From Flavobacterium hiemivividum (GTDB lineage: Bacteria > Bacteroidota > Bacteroidia > Flavobacteriales > Flavobacteriaceae): 64,000 bases of DNA. Location: the NCBI RefSeq assembly GCF_004349145.1, contig NZ_SMFO01000011.1, positions 55,449 to 119,448 on the forward strand, read 5' to 3'. A program made the position numbers and the translations under genes. The notes beneath the pieces were generated by a model, which saw only the letters and a list, made by a program, of their open reading frames with translations, searched no databases and was not told the DNA's origin. Below are positions 44,503 through 52,297 of this stretch, one piece after another; position 1 is the stretch's first letter; every line of letters starts with the position of its first letter.

Positions 44503-45840
44503 ATGAATACATTTTTAAGAGAATTTCCAAGGGCTTTATTTATTTCGATACTGATATTTATTGTTTTAACAATAATTCCTGTTCTAAACGGCGGTGTTAT
44601 AACTTTTGATAATCATTTAAAGATTAATTTTTTATACACCATACTTTATGGGATGGTATTGTATTACGCGAATGCATTTCTTTATATTTATTTAGATTCG
44701 TTTTTTGCAAGCCAGAAGTATAGTTTGAAAAGAGTGATTACAGGGTTTTCAAGTTCGTTTGCGCTTACTTTATTTGTAATATTCTTATTGAGAATTTTTG
44801 AAGATGTAGTAGTTGAGAATAATACATTAAGTGCGTTTTTTAAAGATGAGAAGCCTTCAAACTATATTGTGCCCTCAATAGTGTCATTTGTTGTGTTGTT
44901 GGGAATTCATTCATTGTATTTCTATAAAGCTTACAATGAAAACAGAGTAAAAGAGCAAAAAATAATTGCCGGAACGGCTTCGGCAAAGTTTGAGAGTTTA
45001 AAAAATCAGATTGATCCCCATTTTTTATTTAATAGTTTGAATGTTTTGAGCTCTTTGATCGAAGAAAATCCAGATAATGCACAACGTTTTACTACTTCAT
45101 TATCTAAGGTTTATCGGTATGTTTTAGAACAAAAAGATAAAGAATTGGTTCCGGTCGAGGAAGAGTTGGCTTTCGCCAAAACTTATATGAACTTACTGAA
45201 AATGCGCTTTGAGGATAGCCTTGATTATGAGTTAACCACAACTAATATTAATCCAGAAGCTAAGGTTGTTCCGCTTTCGTTACAGCTGTTATTAGAAAAT
45301 GCGGTAAAGCACAATGTAGTTAGCGCTCAGAAGCCGTTGTGCATTCGGATTTACGTTGACAACGGATATTTAGTGGTTCAAAATGATTATCAAAAGAAGG
45401 AGGTTTTGCAAGATCGTCGCGGAGTGGGATTACAAAATATCATCAGCCGTTATGCAATTATAACCAACCGAAAAGTAACGATAGCGCAAGACGAGAAGAC
45501 TTTTACAGTCAAAATACCTATTTTAACGAAACAAATATCAGTTATGGAAGCAGCTACAAAATATAACGAAAACAACGCTTATTACCGAGCAAAAAAGCGA
45601 GTACAGGAGCTAAAATCATTTTATGGCAATTTGATATCGTATTGCATCGTAATTCCGATTTTGATTTTTATTAATCTACGATATTCTCCACATTTTCAAT
45701 GGTTTTGGTTTTCTGCCGCTGGATGGGGATTTGGATTGACGATGCATGCCTTGAAAGTATTTGGATACAGTTCAGATTGGGAAGAGCGAAAAATAAAAGA
45801 GATTTTGAGAAAAGAAGATAATAAGCAAACCTGGAAATAA
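44503..45840 (+). CDS. LytS-type sensor histidine kinase with C-terminal 2TM domain
   Basis: A 445-residue membrane kinase. Four hydrophobic segments occupy about 10-30, 45-70, 85-105 and 128-145. The His_kinase domain has FESLKNQIDPHFLFNSLNVL, the conserved His of the HPHFLFN-type box. The ATPase part has LLLENAVKHNV and GVGLQNIISRY. Residues about 355-440 form an additional 2TM domain (PF13239-like) with KRVQELKSFYGNLISYCIVI and AAGWGFGLTMHALKVFGYS. It is followed by two free-standing 2TM proteins and a LytTR regulator, its likely partner. Confidence 0.9.
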   Translation: MNTFLREFPRALFISILIFIVLTIIPVLNGGVITFDNHLKINFLYTILYGMVLYYANAFLYIYLDSFFASQKYSLKRVITGFSSSFALTLFVIFLLRIFEDVVVENNTLSAFFKDEKPSNYIVPSIVSFVVLLGIHSLYFYKAYNENRVKEQKIIAGTASAKFESLKNQIDPHFLFNSLNVLSSLIEENPDNAQRFTTSLSKVYRYVLEQKDKELVPVEEELAFAKTYMNLLKMRFEDSLDYELTTTNINPEAKVVPLSLQLLLENAVKHNVVSAQKPLCIRIYVDNGYLVVQNDYQKKEVLQDRRGVGLQNIISRYAIITNRKVTIAQDEKTFTVKIPILTKQISVMEAATKYNENNAYYRAKKRVQELKSFYGNLISYCIVIPILIFINLRYSPHFQWFWFSAAGWGFGLTMHALKVFGYSSDWEERKIKEILRKEDNKQTWK

Positions 45841-45842
45841 TC

Positions 45843-46154
45843 ATGGAAGATAAATATCAAAACGAGGAACGCTACTTTAAAGCTAAAAAGAGAGTAGAGG
45901 AAATCAAAGGGTTTTACGGGAATTTAATTGCATATATTATAGTAAATATTGGGCTTCTAGCACTTAATTTAGTGACATCGCCTAATCATTTATGGTTTTA
46001 TTGGCCCATGTTGGGTTGGGGAATTGGTGTGATAATTCACGGAATGAAAGTCTTTAATTACATGCCTTTTCTTAGAAAAGATTGGGAGGAGCAAAAGATT
46101 AAAGAGTTTATGGAAAAAGAAAAGGAGAATCAAAGAAAAGATAATTGGATATAA
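45843..46154 (+). CDS. 2TM domain protein
   Basis: A 103-residue protein that is essentially one 2TM domain (PF13239). The N-terminal helix reads RYFKAKKRVEEIKGFYGNL, followed by two membrane helices (about 27-47 and 55-72) with WFYWPMLGWGIGVIIHGMKV between, and a charged tail that starts DWEEQKIKEFM. It is clearly homologous to the C-terminus of the preceding kinase and to the next gene. It begins 2 bases after the kinase stop codon, so translation is probably coupled. Its function is unknown; an accessory or anti-regulatory role for the kinase is inference. Confidence 0.85.
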   Translation: MEDKYQNEERYFKAKKRVEEIKGFYGNLIAYIIVNIGLLALNLVTSPNHLWFYWPMLGWGIGVIIHGMKVFNYMPFLRKDWEEQKIKEFMEKEKENQRKDNWI

Positions 46155-46169
46155 TTAAATCTAAACAAG

Positions 46170-46523
46170 ATGGGACGATTTAGAAAAAGAATGGACGATA
46201 GTTATCAACCTGAGGATAACAGTTCTGATGAGCGATATAACTTAGCATACAAAAGGGTAAAGAGAATTAAAGGATTCTATATTCATGCGTTGGTTTATGT
46301 ACTAGTAAATGCCTTTATATTGCTTTCCATTTCTAATAGTAGCAGGGTTGGGGATGCAGTTTTTTGGGAATGGCAAACCTGGAATACGGTATTCTTTTGG
46401 GGAATTGGATTAGTTGCGCATGGGTTGTCTGTTTTTGGAAAAAATATTTTTTTCGGGACCAACTGGGAAGAAAAGAAAATTCAGCAATTCATGGATAAAG
46501 ACAAGGAGAATAAATGGGAGTAA
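46170..46523 (+). CDS. 2TM domain protein
   Basis: A 117-residue second free-standing 2TM protein. The core is YNLAYKRVKRIKGFYIHALV, two membrane helices (about 45-63 and 78-95), the pair-separating WNTVFFWGIGLVAHGLSVFG, and the tail NWEEKKIQQFMDKD. It has a longer N-terminus than its neighbour (about 25 extra acidic residues). It follows the previous gene by 15 bases and precedes the LytTR gene by 49 bases, in the same operon. Confidence 0.85.
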   Translation: MGRFRKRMDDSYQPEDNSSDERYNLAYKRVKRIKGFYIHALVYVLVNAFILLSISNSSRVGDAVFWEWQTWNTVFFWGIGLVAHGLSVFGKNIFFGTNWEEKKIQQFMDKDKENKWE

Positions 46524-46572
46524 TTATTTAAAAAAACCAGTGAACAATTTTCAAACCGCTAATTATTTTGTA

Positions 46573-47328
46573 TTGAAAACAATCATAATTGAAGACGAAA
46601 AACCAGCCGCAAGGTTATTGCAAAGAAAGCTCGAAAAACTAAAAATCGAAGTAGGAGTGATGCTTCATTCTGTCGAAGAAGCTGTCGCCTGGTTTTCGAA
46701 TAATGAACATCCAGATTTGATTTTTTTAGACATACAATTGTCGGATGGATTGTCGTTTGAAATTTTCGAAAAAGTAGAAATTAAGAGCGCTGTAATCTTC
46801 ACAACGGCCTATGATGAATTTGCTTTGCGAGCGTTCAAATTGAATAGTGTGGACTATCTTTTAAAACCAATCGATGAAGATGATTTAGAACTGGCGATTT
46901 CTAAATTTAAAGAGCGACTTCCAAAAAATGAAAAGTTACAATTAGATTTTGAACAGATAAAAAAAATGCTAAGTAATCCTTTTGACAAAGAATACAAAAA
47001 AAGGTTCACAGTAAAAATTGGGCAACATTTAAAAGTAATTTCGTTAGATGAAATCGAATGTTTTTTTAGTGAAAATAAGGGAACTTATATTCATACTTTC
47101 GACAATAGAAATTATCTTATCGAATCAACTTTAGAATTTCTAGAACAAGAATTAGACCCGAAATATTTTTATAGAATCAGCCGGAAATTTATAATTCCTA
47201 TTCAAGCAATTAAAGAAATTGTGATTTACAGCAACTCTCGATTGAAAGTTATTTTACCTACATATTGCGATGATGAGGTTGTGGTAAGTAGAGAAAAAGT
47301 AGCTGATTTTAAAGTTTGGATTGGGTAG
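46573..47328 (+). CDS. LytTR-family response regulator
   Basis: A 251-residue receiver plus LytTR DNA-binding protein. The family N-terminus MKTIIIEDEKPAARLL begins at the TTG at 46573; an ATG-started frame would begin at 46414, inside the preceding gene, and add 53 unrelated residues. A GTG at 46540 is an alternative. The receiver has FLDIQLSDG with the phosphoacceptor Asp and KPIDE. The LytTR domain starts at about 145 (FTVKIGQHLKVISLDEIECF, NKGTYIHTFDNRNYLIE, and ISRKFIIPIQAIKEI). It is the last gene of the operon and should be phosphorylated by the upstream LytS-type kinase. Confidence 0.87.
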   Translation: MKTIIIEDEKPAARLLQRKLEKLKIEVGVMLHSVEEAVAWFSNNEHPDLIFLDIQLSDGLSFEIFEKVEIKSAVIFTTAYDEFALRAFKLNSVDYLLKPIDEDDLELAISKFKERLPKNEKLQLDFEQIKKMLSNPFDKEYKKRFTVKIGQHLKVISLDEIECFFSENKGTYIHTFDNRNYLIESTLEFLEQELDPKYFYRISRKFIIPIQAIKEIVIYSNSRLKVILPTYCDDEVVVSREKVADFKVWIG

Positions 47329-47343
47329 TAGAACAGCATAAAA

Positions 47344-47415
47344 AAAAACTGTTTTAAAAATGCTAGATTCTATTTTGGTCGAATAAAATAGAACGCTTTT
47401 TTTAAAACAGTTTTC
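47344..47415. terminator. Large bidirectional hairpin between lytTR and csbD-like genes
   Basis: AAAACTGTTTTAAAAA and TTTTTTTAAAACAGTTTT form the outer stem, and TTCTATTTT/AAAATAGAA an inner one. It separates the convergent LytTR gene and CsbD gene and carries A/T runs on both sides, so it can act on both strands. Confidence 0.75.
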
Positions 47416-47435
47416 TGGGAATTTTAAACTTAAAA

Positions 47436-47618
47436 TTAGTCAAATAACGATTTAATTTCTTTTTTAGTTTTTCCTAATTTTTGTTGTAGTTTTCCCCACA
47501 TTTCATCTTCTTTTCCTTCCTCGAATAACAAGTCATCATCGGTAAGGTCGGCAAATTTTTGTTTCAATTTCCCTTTCATTTCATTCCAGTTTCCTTTAAT
47601 TTCTTCTGAATTTGGCAT
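47436..47618 (-). CDS. CsbD family protein
   Basis: A 60-residue CsbD-family protein, a small acidic, probably unstructured stress protein (sigma-B regulon in Bacillus). The family pattern is seen in [20 protein letters not shown] and [20 protein letters not shown]. Molecular role is not known. Single gene with a bidirectional hairpin downstream. Confidence 0.88.
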   Translation of the reverse strand: MPNSEEIKGNWNEMKGKLKQKFADLTDDDLLFEEGKEDEMWGKLQQKLGKTKKEIKSLFD

Positions 47619-47837
47619 AATAATATAGTTTAAGAGTTAATAAATTTACTATTACAAAGGTGAGGATAAAGAAGGCGTAAACTGTTATGGAATTCGTGGA
47701 AATAGTTGTATAATTGCTTGAATAAATGGGAATTAGCAAAAGAGATTATTTATTAAAACAAATCAGTAAGTAAATCAATGTAAATTACTGGTTAATAGAT
47801 TATTGTAATGTAAGATAGTTTTTGTCTATAGTGGGTT

Positions 47838-48611
47838 TTAAGCCTTAAAAAATGATTTTCTTATCCCGATTAAAACAAATATAAGAAAAGAATATCCAAT
47901 AAAAAAAGGAGCGATATAGTCGATATAACCCAAGGCTAACATCAGTGAAATTAGTAGTAATTGAAAGCCTAATCCATATAAGGAAACGAAAGTCATAAAC
48001 CAGTTAGGGAAGGTTTTTACTTTATAGGCGTCGCTGTCTAAGACGTGAATGATTTTGTCAAAACCACCGTAAACGATAGTGTAAATTTTAAACAAAATAT
48101 CGACTGATTTTTGACTCTCACCTGCTAATGCAACGGGTGATTTGTCTTCGAAAATCTTGCTCGTTTTATCTCCGCCAACCGATTTGTTTCTCAAAATAAC
48201 ATAGTAATAATTGTATAGAGTACCCTGTAATTGAATGCAAAAAAACGCTGTTAAAGTGAGAATAAAAGAGTTCTTAGATACATAGCAAATAGCTCCTAAA
48301 AAAAGGAAGTTTAAAATGATGTCAAAGACGCTGTCTAGGTATCTTCCGGTATATGAAGGCGTGTTTTTTATTCGCGCGAGCTCACCATCGGCGGCGTCGA
48401 TACCTGATTTTAAAATGATGAAAAAGCCTGCTAAATAATAGTGGTTTTCTAAAATGCAGTAAATCGCAATTAGTCCAGAAACCCCAAAAAGTAAGGTGAC
48501 ATGTATGGGCGTAAATCGCGTGTTTTTTAACTGATTTGCGAGCATTTTTCCAAAAGGTCTTCCGTAATCTGATAGATCAAAGAAGCTATCTTGCGCAGCA
48601 AGTTTAGACAT
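47838..48611 (-). CDS. CDP-alcohol phosphatidyltransferase family protein
   Basis: A 257-residue inner-membrane enzyme of the CDP-alcohol phosphotransferase family, which joins a CDP-alcohol (usually CDP-diacylglycerol) to an alcohol acceptor in phospholipid or cell-envelope synthesis. The catalytic motif D-x2-D-G-x2-A-R-x8-G-x3-D-x3-D is complete: Asp72, Asp75-Gly, Ala79-Arg80, Gly89, Asp93 and Asp97 (IDAADGELAR and GRYLDSVFD). About six hydrophobic helices are visible. The acceptor cannot be deduced from sequence. It stands alone, with long spacers either side. Confidence 0.88.
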   Translation of the reverse strand: MSKLAAQDSFFDLSDYGRPFGKMLANQLKNTRFTPIHVTLLFGVSGLIAIYCILENHYYLAGFFIILKSGIDAADGELARIKNTPSYTGRYLDSVFDIILNFLFLGAICYVSKNSFILTLTAFFCIQLQGTLYNYYYVILRNKSVGGDKTSKIFEDKSPVALAGESQKSVDILFKIYTIVYGGFDKIIHVLDSDAYKVKTFPNWFMTFVSLYGLGFQLLLISLMLALGYIDYIAPFFIGYSFLIFVLIGIRKSFFKA

Positions 48612-48672
48612 TTTTTATAGGAACAAAAAGAAATGTGACAATATAGTCAAAGGTAAATATAGTAATAAGTTG

Positions 48673-49695
48673 TTATTTAGACAATCGATGTAAAGTATAG
48701 GTCATTGCCGATAAAAGGAAAAAAGCATTGATTTGATGAATCAATCCTAGCCATAATGGTACACCATATACTAAGGTGAAAACCCCTAAGGCAAACTGTA
48801 AAAAAACAAGAATTACAATTAGGTTTATTCCGATGGACTGTCCACGATCTAAAATGAATTTTCTACTTTTAAAATAGAGATAAACCATAAAACCAACTAC
48901 AACATAAGCCAAGGTACGGTGGATAAATTGCACGCCACTTTTCCCTTCAGTAAAGCTTAATAAAAGGTTTCTTTGTTCCAGAAAAACGCTGTCATGCATG
49001 AATTGACCATCACTCATAAGTGGCCAATGATTGTGTATTAATCCTGCATTTAAACCGGCAACAAATCCTCCATATATAATTTGGATTAATAAAAACACCA
49101 ACGAATATCTCGCAATTGATGTTAAAGGTTGCAGGCTGTTTTTTCGATTAGGATACATCAAATCTAAGGCTACCCAAAAAGTATAGGCAAAGGTTATAAA
49201 GGCAAAAGTGAGGTGTAATGCCAGTCTAAAGTGACTCACATCTGGATCGTCAACCAATCCACTTTTTACCATAAACCAACCAAGAAATCCTTGAAAGGCA
49301 CCCATTCCTAAAAGAACTATGCATTTGTTTATGGTTTCTCTAGAGAGTTTCTTTTTAATTAAGAAATAAACGAACGGAATTATAAAAACTAAGCCGATGA
49401 TGCGACCTATAAAGCGGTGAAACCATTCCCAGAAGTAGATAAATTTATAATCTGAAAGTTGAAAATCATTATGAATATTGATTTTTTGATATTCAGGGAA
49501 TTTTTTATACTGATCAAAAGCTGCTTGCCATTTCTCTTCTGTTAATGGCGGAAATGTATCTGTTACTAAATGCCAGTCGGTCATTGACAAACCAGAGTTG
49601 GTTAATCGTGTAATTCCTCCTACAGTAACCATTATAAACAATAATACGCAACCGGATAATAGCCAAATTATAACAGATCTATTCTCTTTTTTCAT
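48673..49695 (-). CDS. ctaA: Heme A synthase (COX15/CtaA family)
   Basis: Integral inner-membrane enzyme that oxidises the C8 methyl of heme O to the formyl group of heme A, used by aa3-type oxidases. The 340-residue length fits with about eight helices. Conserved segments are TVGGITRLTNSGLSMTDWH at the first loop, YFWEWFHRFIGRIIGL (haem-ligand His in the ExxHR motif), FRLALHLTFAFITF and FIHRTLAYVVVGF, with LGLIHQINAFFLLSAM at the end. The oxidase genes are not in the window. Confidence 0.95.
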   Translation of the reverse strand: MKKENRSVIIWLLSGCVLLFIMVTVGGITRLTNSGLSMTDWHLVTDTFPPLTEEKWQAAFDQYKKFPEYQKINIHNDFQLSDYKFIYFWEWFHRFIGRIIGLVFIIPFVYFLIKKKLSRETINKCIVLLGMGAFQGFLGWFMVKSGLVDDPDVSHFRLALHLTFAFITFAYTFWVALDLMYPNRKNSLQPLTSIARYSLVFLLIQIIYGGFVAGLNAGLIHNHWPLMSDGQFMHDSVFLEQRNLLLSFTEGKSGVQFIHRTLAYVVVGFMVYLYFKSRKFILDRGQSIGINLIVILVFLQFALGVFTLVYGVPLWLGLIHQINAFFLLSAMTYTLHRLSK

Positions 49696-49754
49696 TTTGA
49701 AACTAATTTTGGTAAAGATATTTTATGTAATCGCAATTCTTAACTCAACAATTG

Positions 49755-51182
49755 TTAAACTTTTATGAGCCCTATTTTCTGAGCTCTTTTCATCATAAAG
49801 CCATAAGCCGCATCATAATCATTAGGAATTTCTCCTTCTAAAATTGCTTCTTTAATTGCCTCTTTTAGCATTCCTATTTCTTTTGAAGGTTTCAGGTCGA
49901 ATATGGACATAATCTCTTCTCCAGTTATTGGTGGTTGAAATTGTCGAACGTGATCGCGCTCTTCTACTTCCACAATTTTCTTTCGGACAATTTCAAAATT
50001 GCTGTGGTATTTCTTGAACTTATTTGGGTTTTTGGTGGTAATATCTGCTTCGCACAATGTCATTAGGTTCTCGACGTCATCTCCGGCATCAAAAACCAAG
50101 CGACGTACTGCTGAATCAGTTACTGTATCTTGAGATAAGACAATAGGACGGGAGCTCATCATTACCATTTTCTGAACAAATTTCATTTTTTGGTTCAACG
50201 GCATATGCAGACGTTCAAAAATTTTCTTGACCATTTTTCCGCCAAGGAATTCATGTCCGTGAAAAGTCCAACCTTGTTTTTTGTTGAAACGTTTTGTTGG
50301 TGCTTTTCCGATATCGTGCAATAAAGCAGCCCAACGCAACCATACATCATCCGTGTTTGGACATATATTGTCTACGACTTCTAATGTGTGATAAAAGTTG
50401 TTCTTATGAGTCTGTCCTTCTATTTCTTCTACTTGATTTAAAGCGGTTAATTCAGGTAATAGAATATCTAAAAGTCCTGTTTTGTACAGCAGTAAAAAAC
50501 CAATTGAAGGTTTGTCGGTAGATAGTATTTTGTTTAATTCATCTACAATACGCTCTCCGGATATGATTTTGATTCGCTCAGCGTTCTTAGTAATTGATTT
50601 AAAAGATTTTTCTTCGATTTCAAAATCCAATTGATTAGCAAACCGGATAGCTCTCAACATTCGCAAAGGATCATCAGAATAGGTAATGTCAGGATCAAGC
50701 GGGGTTTTTAGAATTTTATTTTCTAAATCGTTTATTCCTCCAAAAGGGTCTAACAACGCTCCAAAATTAGCTGCATTCAAAGATAATGCCAGTGAATTAA
50801 TTGTGAAATCGCGACGGTTTTGATCGTCTTCAAGCGTTCCGTTTTCTACTACGGGATTCCGACTCTCAAAATGATAGGATTCTTTTCTTGCGCCAACAAA
50901 CTCAACGTCCGTGTCTTCAAAACGCAGCATCGCAGTGCCGTAGGTTTTGAAAACCTGCACTTTTGGTTTTGCTGGAAGTAATTTTGAAACTTTTAAAGCC
51001 AGTTCAATTCCGCTGCCAACGGCAACAATATCAATGTCTTTTTTGAAATCTCTTTGTAAAATCAAATCGCGCACAAACCCGCCAATGACATAACTATCTA
51101 CGTTAAGTTCTTGGGAAGCTTGAGAAATGACCTCGAAGATTTTATTATTTAATTCTGATTTGTATTGTGTATTATTAGCCAC
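49755..51182 (-). CDS. cca: tRNA nucleotidyltransferase / poly(A) polymerase with HD domain
   Basis: Class II CCA-adding-type enzyme of 475 residues. The nucleotidyltransferase core is SYVIGGFVRDL (about 27-37) with the metal-binding KKDIDIV, then RRDFTINSLALSL and the motif D region DPLRMLRAIRFA. An HD domain follows (LLHDIGKAPTKRF, about 288-300). Since tRNA-Glu here lacks an encoded CCA, such an enzyme is required. It starts with GTG at 51182: the predicted N-terminus MANNTQYKSE has no nearby ATG. The GTG lies at the edge of an inverted repeat that bounds the GxxExxY gene. No promoter is obvious. Confidence 0.93.
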   Translation of the reverse strand: MANNTQYKSELNNKIFEVISQASQELNVDSYVIGGFVRDLILQRDFKKDIDIVAVGSGIELALKVSKLLPAKPKVQVFKTYGTAMLRFEDTDVEFVGARKESYHFESRNPVVENGTLEDDQNRRDFTINSLALSLNAANFGALLDPFGGINDLENKILKTPLDPDITYSDDPLRMLRAIRFANQLDFEIEEKSFKSITKNAERIKIISGERIVDELNKILSTDKPSIGFLLLYKTGLLDILLPELTALNQVEEIEGQTHKNNFYHTLEVVDNICPNTDDVWLRWAALLHDIGKAPTKRFNKKQGWTFHGHEFLGGKMVKKIFERLHMPLNQKMKFVQKMVMMSSRPIVLSQDTVTDSAVRRLVFDAGDDVENLMTLCEADITTKNPNKFKKYHSNFEIVRKKIVEVEERDHVRQFQPPITGEEIMSIFDLKPSKEIGMLKEAIKEAILEGEIPNDYDAAYGFMMKRAQKIGLIKV

Positions 51183-51199
51183 AGATTCACTGATTTTTT
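51179..51199 (-). repeat. Left inverted repeat of the GxxExxY cassette
   Basis: Carries ATCAGTGAATCTGTG in minus orientation and touches the cca start codon. Its partner is the copy at 51626-51646. Confidence 0.45.
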
Positions 51200-51578
51200 A
51201 TTTTGTTCTTATAATTCGTTTATGCTCCACTGAAGTTTTATTGAAGTTTGCTAATATTGCTAATTTATTATCAGAAACTTTTAAGTAGTTTAAGCATTGA
51301 GAAATATGACTGTCGTGAAATGATTCACTTGATTTCACTTCCAGAATAATTTTATCAAAAACGATAAAATCTGCGTAAAATTTATGTTTTAGTAATGTGT
51401 TTTTAAAGTTTACTGAATATTCTTTCTCTCGTTCAAAAGAAATGCCTAGATTTTCAAATTCAAATTCAATTGCATCTTTATATACTATTTCTGAGAAACC
51501 TTTTCCTAATTGTTTATGAACTTCAAATAGGACGTCTATAATTTTATAGCTTTCTTCTTCATATAAATATTCATTCAT
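51198..51578 (-). CDS. GxxExxY protein, PD-(D/E)XK-like
   Basis: A 126-residue small protein of the GxxExxY family (PF13366), named for its motif, here GFSEIVY at residues 27-33. A nuclease-like core follows: HKFYADFIVFDKIILEVKSS has the Asp and Glu-x-Lys pair of the PD-(D/E)XK superfamily. The end is LAILANFNKTSVEHKRIIR. Molecular function is unproven. It lies between cca and tsaC on the same strand, and is bounded by the inverted repeats at 51179-51199 and 51626-51646, which suggests it is a mobile or recently gained unit. Confidence 0.85.
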   Translation of the reverse strand: MNEYLYEEESYKIIDVLFEVHKQLGKGFSEIVYKDAIEFEFENLGISFEREKEYSVNFKNTLLKHKFYADFIVFDKIILEVKSSESFHDSHISQCLNYLKVSDNKLAILANFNKTSVEHKRIIRTK

Positions 51579-51625
51579 AGGTTCTCTTTTTCAATATATT
51601 AAAGATTTTACTATTAATTTTATTT

Positions 51626-51646
51626 AAAATCCGTGAATCTGCGTCT
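51626..51646 (+). repeat. Right inverted repeat of the GxxExxY cassette
   Basis: Carries ATCCGTGAATCTGCG in plus orientation, 47 bases upstream of the GxxExxY start codon and 23 bases downstream of the tsaC stop. Confidence 0.45.
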
Positions 51647-51669
51647 ATTTTTTATAACGTAATTATTCT

Positions 51670-52239
51670 CTATTTGCGTATTACTTTAACTTGACTGTCG
51701 TTCGTTAGTTTTATAATTGCAGACGGTTTTCCTCCAATTTTATCGCGCTGCAAATTTACAACATAGTCCACACCTTTTATAATCTCGGGACTAATTTCTT
51801 TAAAACTTTTTGGAGTGAGTTGCCCTGAAATGTTAGCCGAGGTAGAAACCAATGGTTTTTTCATTTTTTCCATTAATTTGAAACAGAATGGCTCTTTTAC
51901 AATTCTAATTCCTAAGGTTTTATCTTGAGCGATTAAATTTGGCGCCACGTTTCTTGGATTATCGAGAATAATGGTGGTCGGATTTTCAGATAAATCCATG
52001 ATTTGCCATGCCACTTCAGGAATTTCCTTAAAGACATTGTACATCATTCGTTCACCATTCATCAAAACGATCATGCTCTGGGTTTCTACTCTTTTTTTGA
52101 GTTTGAAGATTTTAGCAACCGCTTCTGGGTTTGTGGCGTCACACCCAATTCCCCATACGGTATCAGTAGGATAGAGAATGATACCGCCATCCTTGATTAT
52201 TTCGTATGCTTTATGTACTTCTTCGTTAAGATTTTCCAT
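51670..52239 (-). CDS. tsaC: L-threonylcarbamoyladenylate synthase (TsaC/Sua5/YwlC)
   Basis: Forms threonylcarbamoyl-AMP from threonine, bicarbonate and ATP, the first step of the t6A37 modification of ANN-reading tRNAs. The 189-residue length fits the short TsaC form without the Sua5 C-terminal domain. Conserved segments are GGIILYPTDTVWGIGCDAT near residue 18, IFKLKKR, and KPLVSTSANISGQLTPKS. It precedes the GxxExxY gene on the same strand and is divergent from the glycosyltransferase gene 58 bases away. Confidence 0.92.
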   Translation of the reverse strand: MENLNEEVHKAYEIIKDGGIILYPTDTVWGIGCDATNPEAVAKIFKLKKRVETQSMIVLMNGERMMYNVFKEIPEVAWQIMDLSENPTTIILDNPRNVAPNLIAQDKTLGIRIVKEPFCFKLMEKMKKPLVSTSANISGQLTPKSFKEISPEIIKGVDYVVNLQRDKIGGKPSAIIKLTNDSQVKVIRK

Positions 52240-52297
52240 CTTTTATAATTAAAATAAGAGTGACAAGTTTATATTTGCAAAGAAACGAATAATTATT

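Larger units (their letters stand above)
51179..51646 (-). mobile_element. Putative small cassette: GxxExxY gene bounded by inverted repeats
   Basis: The left end (51179-51199), read on the minus strand, is AAAATCAGTGAATCTGTGG. The right end (51626-51646) on the plus strand is AAAATCCGTGAATCTGCGT. They match at 16 of 19 positions in opposite orientation, with the GxxExxY gene between. Spacer-sized units like this may be dispersed in the genome, but no second copy exists in this window. A target-site duplication is not evident. The left repeat overlaps the GTG of cca by a few bases. Confidence 0.35.

Noticed and set aside
46414..46572. ATG-started extension of the LytTR gene
   Set aside because: It lies in the 2TM gene and encodes 53 residues unlike a receiver; the domain begins at 46573.
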